NCBI RefSeq assembly: GCF_023091225.1
Contig: NZ_JAHWXM010000001.1
Coordinates: 1,488,001-1,552,000 of the forward strand
Reading direction: 5' to 3'
From: Microbacterium galbinum
GTDB taxonomy: Bacteria; Actinomycetota; Actinomycetes; Actinomycetales; Microbacteriaceae
DNA: 64,000 nucleotides
Part shown: positions 1-8,363 of the stretch, piece after piece
Layout of the letters: the number at the start of each line of letters is the position of its first letter
Numbering within the stretch: the first letter of the stretch is position 1
Notes under the pieces: generated by a model
What the model saw: only the letters and a program-made list of their open reading frames with translations
Told to the model about the DNA's origin: nothing
Database searches by the model: none
Translations under genes and position numbers: made by a program

Positions 1-635
1 AAGACGACGCCACCCAGCGAATTGGCTACCGTCGCATCATCGTCGTACGCGAAGGACATGATCGCGGTCTGAGTGAGCGCGAGCAGTATGAAGGCGGCGG
101 CGAGATTAGCGTGTTTGATCGCCTCGACCAGGATGTCTCTGTCCCGCCGGGCGGACCATATGCCATGGATCGAGATGATCAGCTCGCAGAATGCCAGCGC
201 CGCGATGGCAACGCCGATCGGCAAGCTGTACCCCGTTCTCTCACTGGATCCGAGCAAAGTAGTCAGGTTGCCGAGGATGAAGGCGGCGGCTAGCAAAGAG
301 ATTATCCATCCGATCGCACGATAAGCCCGCGCTCTCGTGGAGTCAGCCTCATCCCTTGACTTCACGTCGTCGCGAGTGAACGATCGGTACGCTCGCACGG
401 CAACGAACTTGCATGTCGCAATGCCGAAGGCAAACAGGACGCTAACGAGGAGGAAAACCGACGGAGCCGCCAGCAATAGCGCGGCTTTCCACACCGCCAT
501 CGCGATATTGCCGGGAATCGACAGACCAGCGAGCGCGATGCCGCGATGGGATCGGTCGTGAATGGCCGCACGGATGCGAGCGCGAAACGAAAGTCCCGTC
601 GGCTGCCGGTCCGGCTTTGCCGACGGAACTTCCAT
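1..635 (-). CDS. Four-helix membrane protein of unknown function, C-terminus cut by window edge
   Basis: An open frame on the minus strand runs from ATG at 635 to the first base without a stop, about 211 residues so far. It starts MEVPSAKPDRQPTG and then shows four hydrophobic segments at roughly residues 35-70, 98-118, 128-150 and 168-185, with basic and acidic loops between them. This suggests a small integral membrane protein. I do not recognise the family. It lies 16 bases after a tiny 31-codon gene with a strong ribosome binding site, so the two probably share a transcript. No clear Shine-Dalgarno precedes ATG 635; an in-frame GTG twelve bases upstream is an alternative start. Confidence 0.6.
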   Translation of the reverse strand, partial: MEVPSAKPDRQPTGLSFRARIRAAIHDRSHRGIALAGLSIPGNIAMAVWKAALLLAAPSVFLLVSVLFAFGIATCKFVAVRAYRSFTRDDVKSRDEADSTRARAYRAIGWIISLLAAAFILGNLTTLLGSSERTGYSLPIGVAIAALAFCELIISIHGIWSARRDRDILVEAIKHANLAAAFILLALTQTAIMSFAYDDDATVANSLGGVV

Positions 636-651
636 AACGACCGCCACGAAG

Positions 652-747
652 TTACGCGCGACGCTTGGAGTTCACGACGGCAGTGATCGCCGTGAGGACG
701 CCCGCGACGGCGACCGAAGAGAGAAGAACCTTGCGACGAGTGGACAT
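652..747 (-). CDS. 31-residue small membrane peptide
   Basis: A 31-codon frame starts at ATG 747 and is preceded by a perfect AAGGAG seven bases upstream. The peptide begins MSTRRKVLL, has one hydrophobic stretch (residues 7-25) and ends in basic residues (SKRRA). The topology suggests a single-span membrane peptide with positive charges at both ends. It sits just upstream of the four-helix membrane protein gene. It could be a leader peptide for that gene, a small partner subunit, or a type I toxin-like peptide; nothing in the sequence decides between these. Confidence 0.5.
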   Translation of the reverse strand: MSTRRKVLLSSVAVAGVLTAITAVVNSKRRA

Positions 748-912
748 GTTGACTCCTTGAGTGGTGAGTAGCGCAGGTGGCACCTGCAGAACAAGCGTCC
801 CGCGCACGCGAACCGGTCGAGTCGTTCGTGCGGACCTGTTTCGATACTGCAGATGGAGTAGTTCGGTGGCATACCACTGCAATCGCAACAGGATCGGTCA
901 CACCCGAAGTGT

Positions 913-2223
913 TCAGCGCACGCTTCTCACGCGCCACCCGATCAACAGACCGCCGGAGAGCACCAGAAGCCCCGCGACGAGGTAGAGGAGCGTGAAGTTG
1001 CCGCCTGGACCCGCAGTTCCGGATACGAGCAGCAGCGGCGCGACAAGGGGTGCCAGCGCGCTCGGAATCTTCTGCGAGAAGGCCGTGATGCCCATGAACC
1101 GCCCGGCCTGCGTCTCGCGCATCGGCAAGACGTCGAGGACCATTGCCTGGTTGACAGCAAGGAAGACCGCCACACCCAACGAGGAAAGCACTCCCCCGAC
1201 GATGAGCATGGGGAGGTCGCGTGCGAAGGCAGACGCACTCGCTCCAATTGCGAACACGACGACCGAACCGCAGATGAAGGGACGGCGGCGCCCCCATCTG
1301 TCTGAGAACCATCCACTTGCGATAGCGCCCACCGCCGACACTGCGGTCGTGATCCCAGACATGAGTGCGACGAGGGGCGCGACCTCGCTCACCGGCGTGT
1401 CCATCCGCGCGGCAAGGAAGAAAGTCGAATAGGTGGAGGTGAAGGTGATCCCTGAGAAGAAGAGAAAGCGCCCGAGCCAGTTCCACGCGAAGTCCGGGAA
1501 CTCGCGAGGCCGAAAGCCGTAACTGCGAATCACCGACCGCATCGTGAGCGGCTCCGTGAACAGAGCGGAGCGGGAATCGTCCTCATGGACGAACAGGATG
1601 AACGCGACTATCAGTGGACTACCGATGATGGCTGGCACCCAGAGCGCCATGACGATGTCGGAAGAGAAGGGCCCGACCAGGAGAATTCCTGCCACCGGCG
1701 CCACCTGGGTGATAACCCCTGCGAGAGCGCCCACTCGGCCACGTTGAGACGGTTTCAGCCGATCCGCCTGGATGTTGCCGATGGACCCAAGCGCCGTTCC
1801 CCAGCCTACGTTCGCGAGCGCCCATCCCATCCCGAGTACGACCACACTCGGCGCTGAAGACATCACCCATACTGCGATCAAGCCGATCACGAGTCCCGCG
1901 ACAGTGAAGGGACGACGGCGCCCCCATCTACTCCGGGTTCGGTCGCTGAGAATCCCGGTGAGTGGAGCGGTGACCAACGTGACCAGCGAACCCGCGCCGA
2001 TGATGTACCCCAGTACCGCCTCGTTCCCTGGATCCAAGCGATCCAGTTTCAGCGCAAGTGTGAAAACCATCGGCACGAGGTATGCGATCGCGGCGCCTAA
2101 AGTCCCCGAGAGAAGTAGAAGTACTTCGCGTACCCCAAGACCCGGCGCGAGTGTCGAGGTTGCTTGGGAAAGTGGCTGCTCTGCCGACAGAGCGGACGCC
2201 TCAGCAACGACCGAATCTTCCAT
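913..2223 (-). CDS. MFS transporter of the sugar:cation symporter type
   Basis: A 437-residue (450 with the most upstream start) twelve-helix transporter. The loop between helices 2 and 3 reads DRTRSRWGRRRPF, and the matching loop in the second half reads DRWGRRRPF. This duplicated GRRRPF signature is typical of sucrose-type and glycoside-pentoside-hexuronide symporters, so a sugar substrate is likely but not proven. I prefer the ATG at 2223 (MEDSVVAEAS); starts at 2265 and 2253 are also open and no Shine-Dalgarno settles it. A TetR gene diverges from it 133 bases away and a LacI-type gene follows that, so the three probably form a catabolic or uptake locus. It sits in the accessory island near the Tn7-like module and may be cargo. 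Confidence 0.85.
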   Translation of the reverse strand: MEDSVVAEASALSAEQPLSQATSTLAPGLGVREVLLLLSGTLGAAIAYLVPMVFTLALKLDRLDPGNEAVLGYIIGAGSLVTLVTAPLTGILSDRTRSRWGRRRPFTVAGLVIGLIAVWVMSSAPSVVVLGMGWALANVGWGTALGSIGNIQADRLKPSQRGRVGALAGVITQVAPVAGILLVGPFSSDIVMALWVPAIIGSPLIVAFILFVHEDDSRSALFTEPLTMRSVIRSYGFRPREFPDFAWNWLGRFLFFSGITFTSTYSTFFLAARMDTPVSEVAPLVALMSGITTAVSAVGAIASGWFSDRWGRRRPFICGSVVVFAIGASASAFARDLPMLIVGGVLSSLGVAVFLAVNQAMVLDVLPMRETQAGRFMGITAFSQKIPSALAPLVAPLLLVSGTAGPGGNFTLLYLVAGLLVLSGGLLIGWRVRSVR

Positions 2224-2356
2224 CGCCCGTTGCCTGTGCCGTGAACGCCCCATGTCTGACCACATCCCGTCTCTGAAATTACGCCCGTTGCGCGATTTTC
2301 ATTCACCGTACACGAAATTCGCGCTGTGATGGTAGATTTGTTTCGATCTGAGGTGA
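2224..2356. promoter_or_regulatory. Divergent promoter region between the MFS and TetR genes
   Basis: This AT-richer spacer separates two divergent genes. It must hold the promoters of both, and by analogy with other tetR-transporter pairs it probably holds the TetR operator. I see no convincing long inverted repeat in it, so no exact operator is proposed. The TetR gene has GAGG a few bases before its start. Confidence 0.4.
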
Positions 2357-2947
2357 GTGATGATGACAAGCGGTGTACGCGGCCCCTACGCGAAGACGGC
2401 GGCCGTGCGCCAAGGAATTCTCGAAGCGGCGAGGTTAGCTTTCGCTGAGACTGGCTACCGAGCTACGACGATGAAAGCCGTCGCTGAGCGAGCACAGATA
2501 AGTCAGCGCGGCCTCGTGCATCATTTCTCGTCGAAGGAGGAACTGCTCACCGGCGTTCTCGCCGACTACGACCAGCGAGTCGCGAAGAATCTCTCCGGCG
2601 ACACTGGGGCCGCAGCATTACGTCGGCTCGTCGAGGCCACGGCTCTAGACGCAACGGAACCACGCATCATCGAGATGTACGCGATACTCTCAGCCGAGGC
2701 CGTCGCCACAGATCACCCCGCGCACCACTATTACCTGAAGCGCTACGAAGTTTTTCGCACGTACGTGCGCACACAATTCGAGATCCTCAGCGAGCGTGGC
2801 GACATGCGCTCGCCATTGGATCCTCACACACTGTCGATCGTCTTCACAGGACTCGTGGACGGGCTCCAGACGCAGTGGCTCTACGACCGCAGTGTCGACA
2901 TCCGGGATGCCCTCCATCGATTCCTCGACACCGTACTATGCGACTAA
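2357..2947 (+). CDS. TetR family transcriptional regulator
   Basis: A 196-residue regulator with an N-terminal TetR helix-turn-helix at about residues 14-60 (ILEAARLAFAETGYRATTMK, then VAERAQISQRGLVHHFSSKE). A C-terminal ligand-binding half follows, with PRIIEMYAILSAEA-type helices. The frame opens at GTG 2357, followed by ATG 2360 and ATG 2363; GAGG at 2350-2353 fits ATG 2360 best. It diverges from the sugar-type transporter, which suggests that it represses that transporter and itself. The effector is unknown. Confidence 0.85.
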   Translation: MMMTSGVRGPYAKTAAVRQGILEAARLAFAETGYRATTMKAVAERAQISQRGLVHHFSSKEELLTGVLADYDQRVAKNLSGDTGAAALRRLVEATALDATEPRIIEMYAILSAEAVATDHPAHHYYLKRYEVFRTYVRTQFEILSERGDMRSPLDPHTLSIVFTGLVDGLQTQWLYDRSVDIRDALHRFLDTVLCD

Positions 2948-3095
2948 GCCCAATGGCCACGGAGCGATGCAATCGGGGCCGAGGGGTCGCGCGCGGTCTT
3001 CAGTCGTCCGCACGCGACCAAGTCTCCGAAAACACGTGTGACTGCCCTAGTAGCATCGATTCGATACCTCGGCGTTCGCAAGGAGGACTGTACAG

Positions 3096-4088
3096 ATGAC
3101 GACGACGCATGGTTCCCTCAAGCCAGCGACGAGTTCGGACGTCGCCCGCCTCGCGGGGGTGTCGAGGTCCACTGTCAGTAATATCCTGAACGGCAATGAT
3201 GCTCGCTTCCCCGAGAGCACTCGCGAGAGAGTCTTCACCGCTGCACGCGAGCTCGAATACCAGCCATCCCTGGCCGGCCGCTCTCTCGTAAGCGGAAGAA
3301 GCGACACGATCGTGCTGCTGGTGCCTCACACAAGCTTCGGGGGCAATCTTCAGGACGCAGTCGATCAGATCATGGTGGGGACGCGGCAGATCGGCGGAAA
3401 TGTGGTCGTGCGCTTTGCCAGCGAGAATGCAGAGACTACTCGGGGTGCGATCAATTCACTACGCCCCCTCGCCCTGGTCGACTTCGGGGTCCTCTCGACT
3501 GAGGATCGTGAATGGCTCGAGGCTCGGGGTACGATCATCGTCCCCAGCCGAGGAGCACAGCGAGCGACAGTGAGCGACGGCGGTATCGGCACGCTCCAAG
3601 CGGATGTGCTTCTCGAGTCGGGGCCACGTGAGTTGTGGTTCGCCGCGCTGTCCGACAAGAGATTCGATCCGTACGGCCCCGGGCGCTTCGCTGCGCTTGA
3701 GTCCTACTGCACCGAACGCGGCCTGCCCTCGCCTAGGCAAGTCTCTGTAGAACTCACGCTCGACGGAGGCGTCGCCGCGTTGCGTGAGATCCTTGATGTG
3801 GGGCGCCCCGCTGGCGTCGCCTGCTACAACGACGATGTCGCACTCGCTCTGCTCGCCGCTGCGCGGGAACTGGGGGTGTCTGTGCCGAAGGACATCAGCA
3901 TCGTAGGAGTCGACTACACGCCGTTGGGACAGCTGTGGGCCCCCACACTCACCACGATCGATACCGACCTCCGAGGTCTTGTGACGTCTCTTGCAGAGGA
4001 TCTTCGATCTCGATTGAGTGGTGCGGACGCAGACGCGGCTGCAGTCCCTCATCTGCACTTCCGAGTAGTTCGGGGGCAGAGCGCCTGA
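3096..4088 (+). CDS. LacI family transcriptional regulator
   Basis: A 330-residue LacI-type repressor. The DNA-binding domain is clear at about residues 14-60 (SDVARLAGVSRSTVSNILNG, then TRERVFTAARELEYQPS). The periplasmic-binding-like effector domain follows and ends with the usual ISIVGVDYTPLGQLWAPTLTTI segment. A strong AAGGAGG at 3079-3085 precedes ATG 3096. It lies 148 bases after the TetR gene on the same strand. LacI proteins usually sense sugars, which fits control of the nearby symporter. The target operator was not found. Confidence 0.88.
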   Translation: MTTTHGSLKPATSSDVARLAGVSRSTVSNILNGNDARFPESTRERVFTAARELEYQPSLAGRSLVSGRSDTIVLLVPHTSFGGNLQDAVDQIMVGTRQIGGNVVVRFASENAETTRGAINSLRPLALVDFGVLSTEDREWLEARGTIIVPSRGAQRATVSDGGIGTLQADVLLESGPRELWFAALSDKRFDPYGPGRFAALESYCTERGLPSPRQVSVELTLDGGVAALREILDVGRPAGVACYNDDVALALLAAARELGVSVPKDISIVGVDYTPLGQLWAPTLTTIDTDLRGLVTSLAEDLRSRLSGADADAAAVPHLHFRVVRGQSA

Positions 4089-4242
4089 TCGATGGTGCGC
4101 TAGCCCGGCCTACGTGCTCGCGAATCGTATCGGGGTGCGGAGCGGCGTCGCTCCGCGAGCGTTCTTCCTGACGAAGTCGAACGCGCAGACGATCTTTCCA
4201 AGAAGTGCACCAGAAATGCACCACGCACTAACCCGGATACGG

Positions 4243-4268
4243 AAAAGCCCCCGATTTCTCGGGGGCTT
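4243..4268 (-). terminator. Intrinsic terminator after the tRNA-Ser 3' fragment
   Basis: AAGCCCCCG (4245-4253) pairs with CGGGGGCTT (4260-4268) around a six-base loop. On the minus strand the hairpin is followed by TTCC. It sits directly after the CCA end of the tRNA-Ser fragment, where a tRNA terminator belongs. A similar hairpin follows the second tRNA-Ser fragment near 60123-60146. Confidence 0.7.
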
Positions 4269-4271
4269 CCA

Positions 4272-4300
4272 TGGCGGTGACGGTGGGATTTGAACCCATT
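4272..4300 (-). tRNA. 3' fragment of a tRNA-Ser gene (attachment-site remnant)
   Basis: On the minus strand the sequence ends ...GGGTTCAAATCCCACCGTCACCGCCA. This is a canonical T-arm (GTTCAAATC), a 3' acceptor strand, discriminator G and encoded CCA, matching actinobacterial tRNA-Ser genes that begin GGTGACG. The matching 5' acceptor strand is not found within 100 bases, and no anticodon arm is present. It is therefore only the 3' end. Such fragments mark the end of an element that integrated into a tRNA gene. The terminator next to it lies on the left. Confidence 0.65.
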
Positions 4301-4452
4301 GACCTTTCAACAGTCCTAGTCGACCCATCGGGCAGTCCGTCTCCACGCAGGTTCCAGTCGGATCGTCGCATGCCAGGCGAGATACTGTCGGAGTCTCGGA
4401 AGGAGAGTGCGTCATCCACTTCTTCGACATCGCTATTGACGACCGACTTCCT

Positions 4453-5370
4453 TCATTGCCGCCCTCCATCGTTTCCGGCGAGCTGTTGCGTAAACAAGGC
4501 CCGACTGTCGCGGTGGCGCCGAAGCGCTCCATGGATCGTCGATGCGCGCGATACCACCATCTGCACCTGTTCCTCCGGCAATGGTCGATCACCGCGCGCA
4601 TCCACGCCGACGGTCGGATCAATGGCGGCGATCAGCGTCGGAACATCAAGCCCGCATGCGACACCATCACCCATTCGCATCAAAATCCCCGCCAAAGAGC
4701 GACCCGTCAGATCACCGTCCAAGACGAACGCCATCCGTGGCGAACTCAGTGCTGCCATCACATCAATCAGCCGCGGCAGCCCCGCGATCTCCTCGGAGAG
4801 ACTCAGCTGCTCGACTGAAGTGTTGCGAGGATGCCACCAGGAGTGAATGACGTCCCGCGCCATCGCGGCGAGGCCTGAACGATATCCAATACCGTTCGGA
4901 TGCAACCACCGGGTAAGGCGCCGCTGAGCTCGTAGTTGCGCGGTTCGCGCTGACACGTCGACGTCAAGGCCGTTGGCGTGCCAACGCGCGTGTTTCAGAC
5001 AGATTGGCCCAGACGGGCGCGCAACGAGAACTAGTTCACCCGCTACACATCGCCGACACAGAGACTCGAGTCCGCGATACGTGCCATTGCAGAAAGCGCA
5101 TCGTCGAACCCAGAGCGACGGGTCGTGCCCACACATGGAAACAAACTCGCGCGATCGGTGAGCAAAGGAATCCAACGGCAGCCCTCCCAGGGCAGCGATG
5201 AGATTCGGGACGCCGCTCGGCCTAATCGCCGTGCCAAGTCGTGGATACTCGAGGCGGAGCGATCGCCACATCACATGCTCGGAGACCATGTTCGCTTTGC
5301 ATAGTCGCGCGAAGTAGCTGGCGGGAGCCTCGGCAGTGTATGGACTGATCTTGACGGGGAGGGCTCTCAT
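4453..5370 (-). CDS. tniQ: TniQ family target-selection protein
   Basis: A 305-residue protein in the tniQ position of a Tn7-like operon. The N-terminus (KISPYTAEAPASYFARLCKA) fits the TniQ opening motif. A zinc-ribbon-like CxxC...CxxC (CAFCNGTYRGLESLCRRC) lies near residues 112-130, followed by a helix-rich region with basic W-containing segments (RWLHPNGIGYRSGLAAMARD). TniQ/TnsD proteins bind the target DNA or a targeting complex and recruit TnsC. Its start overlaps the end of tnsC (ATGA). At about 300 residues it is a short TniQ rather than a TnsD, so the target is not predictable. A tRNA-Ser fragment lies 150 bases downstream. Confidence 0.75.
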   Translation of the reverse strand: MRALPVKISPYTAEAPASYFARLCKANMVSEHVMWRSLRLEYPRLGTAIRPSGVPNLIAALGGLPLDSFAHRSREFVSMCGHDPSLWVRRCAFCNGTYRGLESLCRRCVAGELVLVARPSGPICLKHARWHANGLDVDVSARTAQLRAQRRLTRWLHPNGIGYRSGLAAMARDVIHSWWHPRNTSVEQLSLSEEIAGLPRLIDVMAALSSPRMAFVLDGDLTGRSLAGILMRMGDGVACGLDVPTLIAAIDPTVGVDARGDRPLPEEQVQMVVSRASTIHGALRRHRDSRALFTQQLAGNDGGRQ

Positions 5371-6359
5371 CGGCCGGTGCCAGTTTCGGCAGCTCTTCTA
5401 CGTCGTTCCGCTTCTCGATCGAACTCCGCAAGGTCGAGTCGCTCTGTTCCGTCGTCGATTGCCCTAAATGCAGAAAGTTGTAGCAGATCCTTCAACGGCC
5501 CGATCTCACCGCCGGTGAGCCAGTGCAACGCCTTCGCCGATGCGAGGATCTCGCCTTGGACCTGGTCTAGAAGACACAACGAGTCCTCCATAGCAAGCAA
5601 CAGATCTCCCCAGTCGGACTGGCCTTGTTCCGACGTAATCGTGAAGGGTGACGCCGTGAACAGCTCGAACCGCTTGCGTATCTGCCCTTCTCGGCTACCT
5701 GAAAGCAGGCCGGTGGTTTCAACGGCGATGCCGGCGTAGATGAAGGTGCCGCCGCATCGCTCGGAGAGTTGCTTCAGCATGTCGGAAGCCTCGATGTTCT
5801 GGCGATACTGCAGGTCGAGATGGTGCACATCGTCGATCAGAATCAGTTCGGTTCCGCATCGTCGTATCGCGTTCGCCACCATGTCCAGAAGCCCGTTGTA
5901 GGTTGATCGCACGAGGGTTGGCAGTCCGAAGAATCGAGCAAACTCGGAAAGCAGCGCTTTGGCCGAGCACTGGGCGGGTACCATCACGTACATCACGGGG
6001 ACCCGGCCATCAGCGGCGGAGGGATGGCGGATGAGTCTCCTGCGTAGTTCGTGTTCTTTGCCGATCTGCATCAGCGTCGTCGTCTTCCCTTGACCGGGTT
6101 CGCCCGACAGAATGAGCCCAAGCTTTCCGACTTGACGGTGGGGGTTGAGGTGCACTCGTTCACGCACCGCAGCCTGGAAGGCAGCATATTGCGGAGTCTT
6201 CACAAACGCTCCCGCCTGCGAGTATCGCGCGCGAGCCTCGTTATAGATCCAACGCTCAGAGGGGGGCATCTTGCGCAACGCGGATGCTCGAATCTTCGGA
6301 GGTCTTTCGTAGCCGGAGTTCACAAACTCTCGCCACCCCTCCGCCGTCGTAATCTCCAC
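5367..6359 (-). CDS. tnsC: TnsC/TniB-like AAA+ ATPase transposition regulator
   Basis: A 330-residue ATPase. Walker A is GEPGQGKT at residues 86-93, and Walker B is LILIDDV at 172-178 followed by HHLD. The N-terminal helical segment (RWIYNEARARYSQAG) is the TniB/TnsC type. In Tn7 relatives this protein forms filaments on target DNA and activates the transposase once TniQ has marked the site. It is nine bases downstream of tnsB and overlaps tniQ by four bases, so all four genes are probably co-translated. Confidence 0.85.
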   Translation of the reverse strand: MEITTAEGWREFVNSGYERPPKIRASALRKMPPSERWIYNEARARYSQAGAFVKTPQYAAFQAAVRERVHLNPHRQVGKLGLILSGEPGQGKTTTLMQIGKEHELRRRLIRHPSAADGRVPVMYVMVPAQCSAKALLSEFARFFGLPTLVRSTYNGLLDMVANAIRRCGTELILIDDVHHLDLQYRQNIEASDMLKQLSERCGGTFIYAGIAVETTGLLSGSREGQIRKRFELFTASPFTITSEQGQSDWGDLLLAMEDSLCLLDQVQGEILASAKALHWLTGGEIGPLKDLLQLSAFRAIDDGTERLDLAEFDREAERRRRAAETGTGR

Positions 6360-6368
6360 GTTCTCTCC

Positions 6369-8363
6369 CTACGCGTCCGTTGCGTCTTCGGTCGGATCCA
6401 AGATCAGCGAGAACCCGCCTCGGTTCGGCCACGGCTCCTCGGCCGATGGTTCGACACTCCCCTCCCCGTCGACTGACGTCGACGCAGAGCTTCCATGCTC
6501 GTCAATTCCGCTTGGGAGCCGCATGGGGTCGGCGAGTACCGCTCTCGCCCGCGCTCGCCTTCGTCCGGATGTGGCCGGGTTGCCGCGGGTTGCGAACTCC
6601 TCGATCGCTCGAGCCAGCTCAGGTTCCGGCGAGTCGGCTCCGTTCTCCCCGTACTCTTCACGCGCCAGACGCCAAACCTCTCCGAGCATCGGTAGCCGAT
6701 GCACCTCGTTGGACCATTGGAGCGGAATGAACTCATCCTCGACGTCCAGCCACACCACGTGCAGGTTGTACGGGTCTACGCGGATCCTCCAGCGTCCGTT
6801 GTTTTGCTTCGAATCGGAAGACTTACGACGGTACGCAGTCAAACGCGATGAGTCGTACACGCGATGATCGATCGTCACTCCGTAGCGATTGATCCGACGG
6901 TAGACAGTCGGCAACAGAGCGATGAAGTCATCGCGAGAGAGAGGGATCTCCAACTCCGGAGTGACGTGGCGAAACGCCTTGCACATCTGATTAGGGGAGA
7001 GTGCTATAGACGGCGCTAAAGGATCTCGAAGCCCGTCATGAACTGTTCTCTGCCATACAACCGCGATCCAGTCCTCTAGGAGCTCCTGCGCTTGAGCGAT
7101 GGTGAGGAGTTGATCCGCTCGCTCCGGCAGGTTCTTCCCTCGATGCTCCACGCTACGGCCGGTGTACCCGTACATGTGCTCGAGCAGCATGGTGTTGATG
7201 GACTTAAACGTGCGCTCGACGTGCGCCTTGTCGGTGGGCGTGTGTGTCGCCGCCGTGTTCGTCGAAATTCCGAGCTGCTCGCATGCCGCGAGGAACGGCT
7301 TCGAGAGGTATGTGCTCCCTCGATCCGTGGTGATGCTCTCAGGGAAGATGAATGGCTGTTCATGACGCGCTCGCTCGTAGTCAGCTTGGTTGATCAATAC
7401 GTCATCGGCCCATGCAGTAGAGATGAGTCGGCGAGTCTCGTGGGCGCCCTCGGGACGACGTGCGTATGGCACGAGCGCCCTCGCCAGCACGACCATCAAG
7501 TCCACGCTTTTCGTACCGACCGGTCTCAATACGGCGGCAAGAATAGATCGTGTCGCCACATCGATCAGGATCGTGAGTTCCGGTCTCCCTACGGTGTTAT
7601 CGTCTATCCGGACCATCACATCGAGCGTCGTCGAGTCGATCTGCGCTTGATCACCAGGGCGCAACGCTGGGCGTTTCTTGAACATCCCTGCCGGTCGAAG
7701 CGAGAGCGACTCCTTAGTCTTAGCAGATCCGAACGCATGGTTCCCATCGTCTTCAGCCTTCAGGATCCGGTAGAACGACGAACGGCTTGGCACTTTGAAG
7801 TCATCACCGTACGACCGTCGAAGCAGTCGACCGACCTGCTTGAAGAGCGTCGACTTGCTTGTCGTTGACGCCTCAGTTCGCTCCGCAAGAACTCGGCTCA
7901 CGACTTCAGCGACCCGCGGATCGCGCCAACCTGAAACCTTCTTTCGACCGGCCGAGGTCTTCCGTCGATCCAGGAGGCCGACGACTCCGTACTGGTCGTA
8001 AGCCTCAATCTTGCGGTACACAGTTCGGACGCCTACATCACGCCCGAGCACTGCGGCGACTTGCGAAGCAGCGGCGGCGACAGCTGCCTCCTTCGTTGCC
8101 CCTCTGGATACAGCCTCCTGAATCTCGGAGAGGGCGCGTCGCCAGGCGGCCACCTCGCCATCCTCGATTGCCTCGTCAAGACGGCGAAGAGAATGTCGAG
8201 TGGAGACGATCTTCGTCAGTTCAGCGCTTCGCTGAAGCTCGTCGCGCGAGACCTCAATCTCAATCCCGTTTGCTGCACGCAAGACTGCAGAATCTGGAGC
8301 AACGGCCGCGATTTCGTAGTCAACCCCGCGCCACGTGAGCCAGGCGCCTGCCGCTAGCCGCAT
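6369..8363 (-). CDS. tnsB: TnsB-like DDE transposase (Mu/Tn7 class)
   Basis: A 664-residue transposase. A helix-turn-helix region (residues about 85-200, with RTVYRKIEAYDQYG) precedes an RNase H-fold core. The catalytic triad is visible: D243 in QIDSTTLD, D347 in TTDRGSTY and E383 in HVERTFKS. A Mu-type C-terminal domain follows (MVRIDD... onward, with LSRDDFIALLPTVYRRI). TnsB binds the repeated end sequences and joins 3' ends to target DNA. Its ATG shares one base with the tnsA stop (TGATG). Length and motifs are complete, so the enzyme is probably active. Confidence 0.88.
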   Translation of the reverse strand: MRLAAGAWLTWRGVDYEIAAVAPDSAVLRAANGIEIEVSRDELQRSAELTKIVSTRHSLRRLDEAIEDGEVAAWRRALSEIQEAVSRGATKEAAVAAAASQVAAVLGRDVGVRTVYRKIEAYDQYGVVGLLDRRKTSAGRKKVSGWRDPRVAEVVSRVLAERTEASTTSKSTLFKQVGRLLRRSYGDDFKVPSRSSFYRILKAEDDGNHAFGSAKTKESLSLRPAGMFKKRPALRPGDQAQIDSTTLDVMVRIDDNTVGRPELTILIDVATRSILAAVLRPVGTKSVDLMVVLARALVPYARRPEGAHETRRLISTAWADDVLINQADYERARHEQPFIFPESITTDRGSTYLSKPFLAACEQLGISTNTAATHTPTDKAHVERTFKSINTMLLEHMYGYTGRSVEHRGKNLPERADQLLTIAQAQELLEDWIAVVWQRTVHDGLRDPLAPSIALSPNQMCKAFRHVTPELEIPLSRDDFIALLPTVYRRINRYGVTIDHRVYDSSRLTAYRRKSSDSKQNNGRWRIRVDPYNLHVVWLDVEDEFIPLQWSNEVHRLPMLGEVWRLAREEYGENGADSPEPELARAIEEFATRGNPATSGRRRARARAVLADPMRLPSGIDEHGSSASTSVDGEGSVEPSAEEPWPNRGGFSLILDPTEDATDA

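Noticed and set aside
362..1486. 374-codon minus frame overlapping the transporter and the membrane protein
   Set aside because: It crosses two genes that are better supported in other frames (MFS motifs, and four hydrophobic segments in the 1-635 gene).
4141..4300. Second end of the Tn7-like transposon beside tniQ
   Set aside because: Only a weak CCTGACGAAGT resembles the end repeat; there is no array and no TGT terminus with a matching duplication.
4272..4370. A complete tRNA-Ser gene at the left island
   Set aside because: No 5' acceptor strand matching GGTGACG and no anticodon arm exist in the 100 bases upstream of the 3' end.
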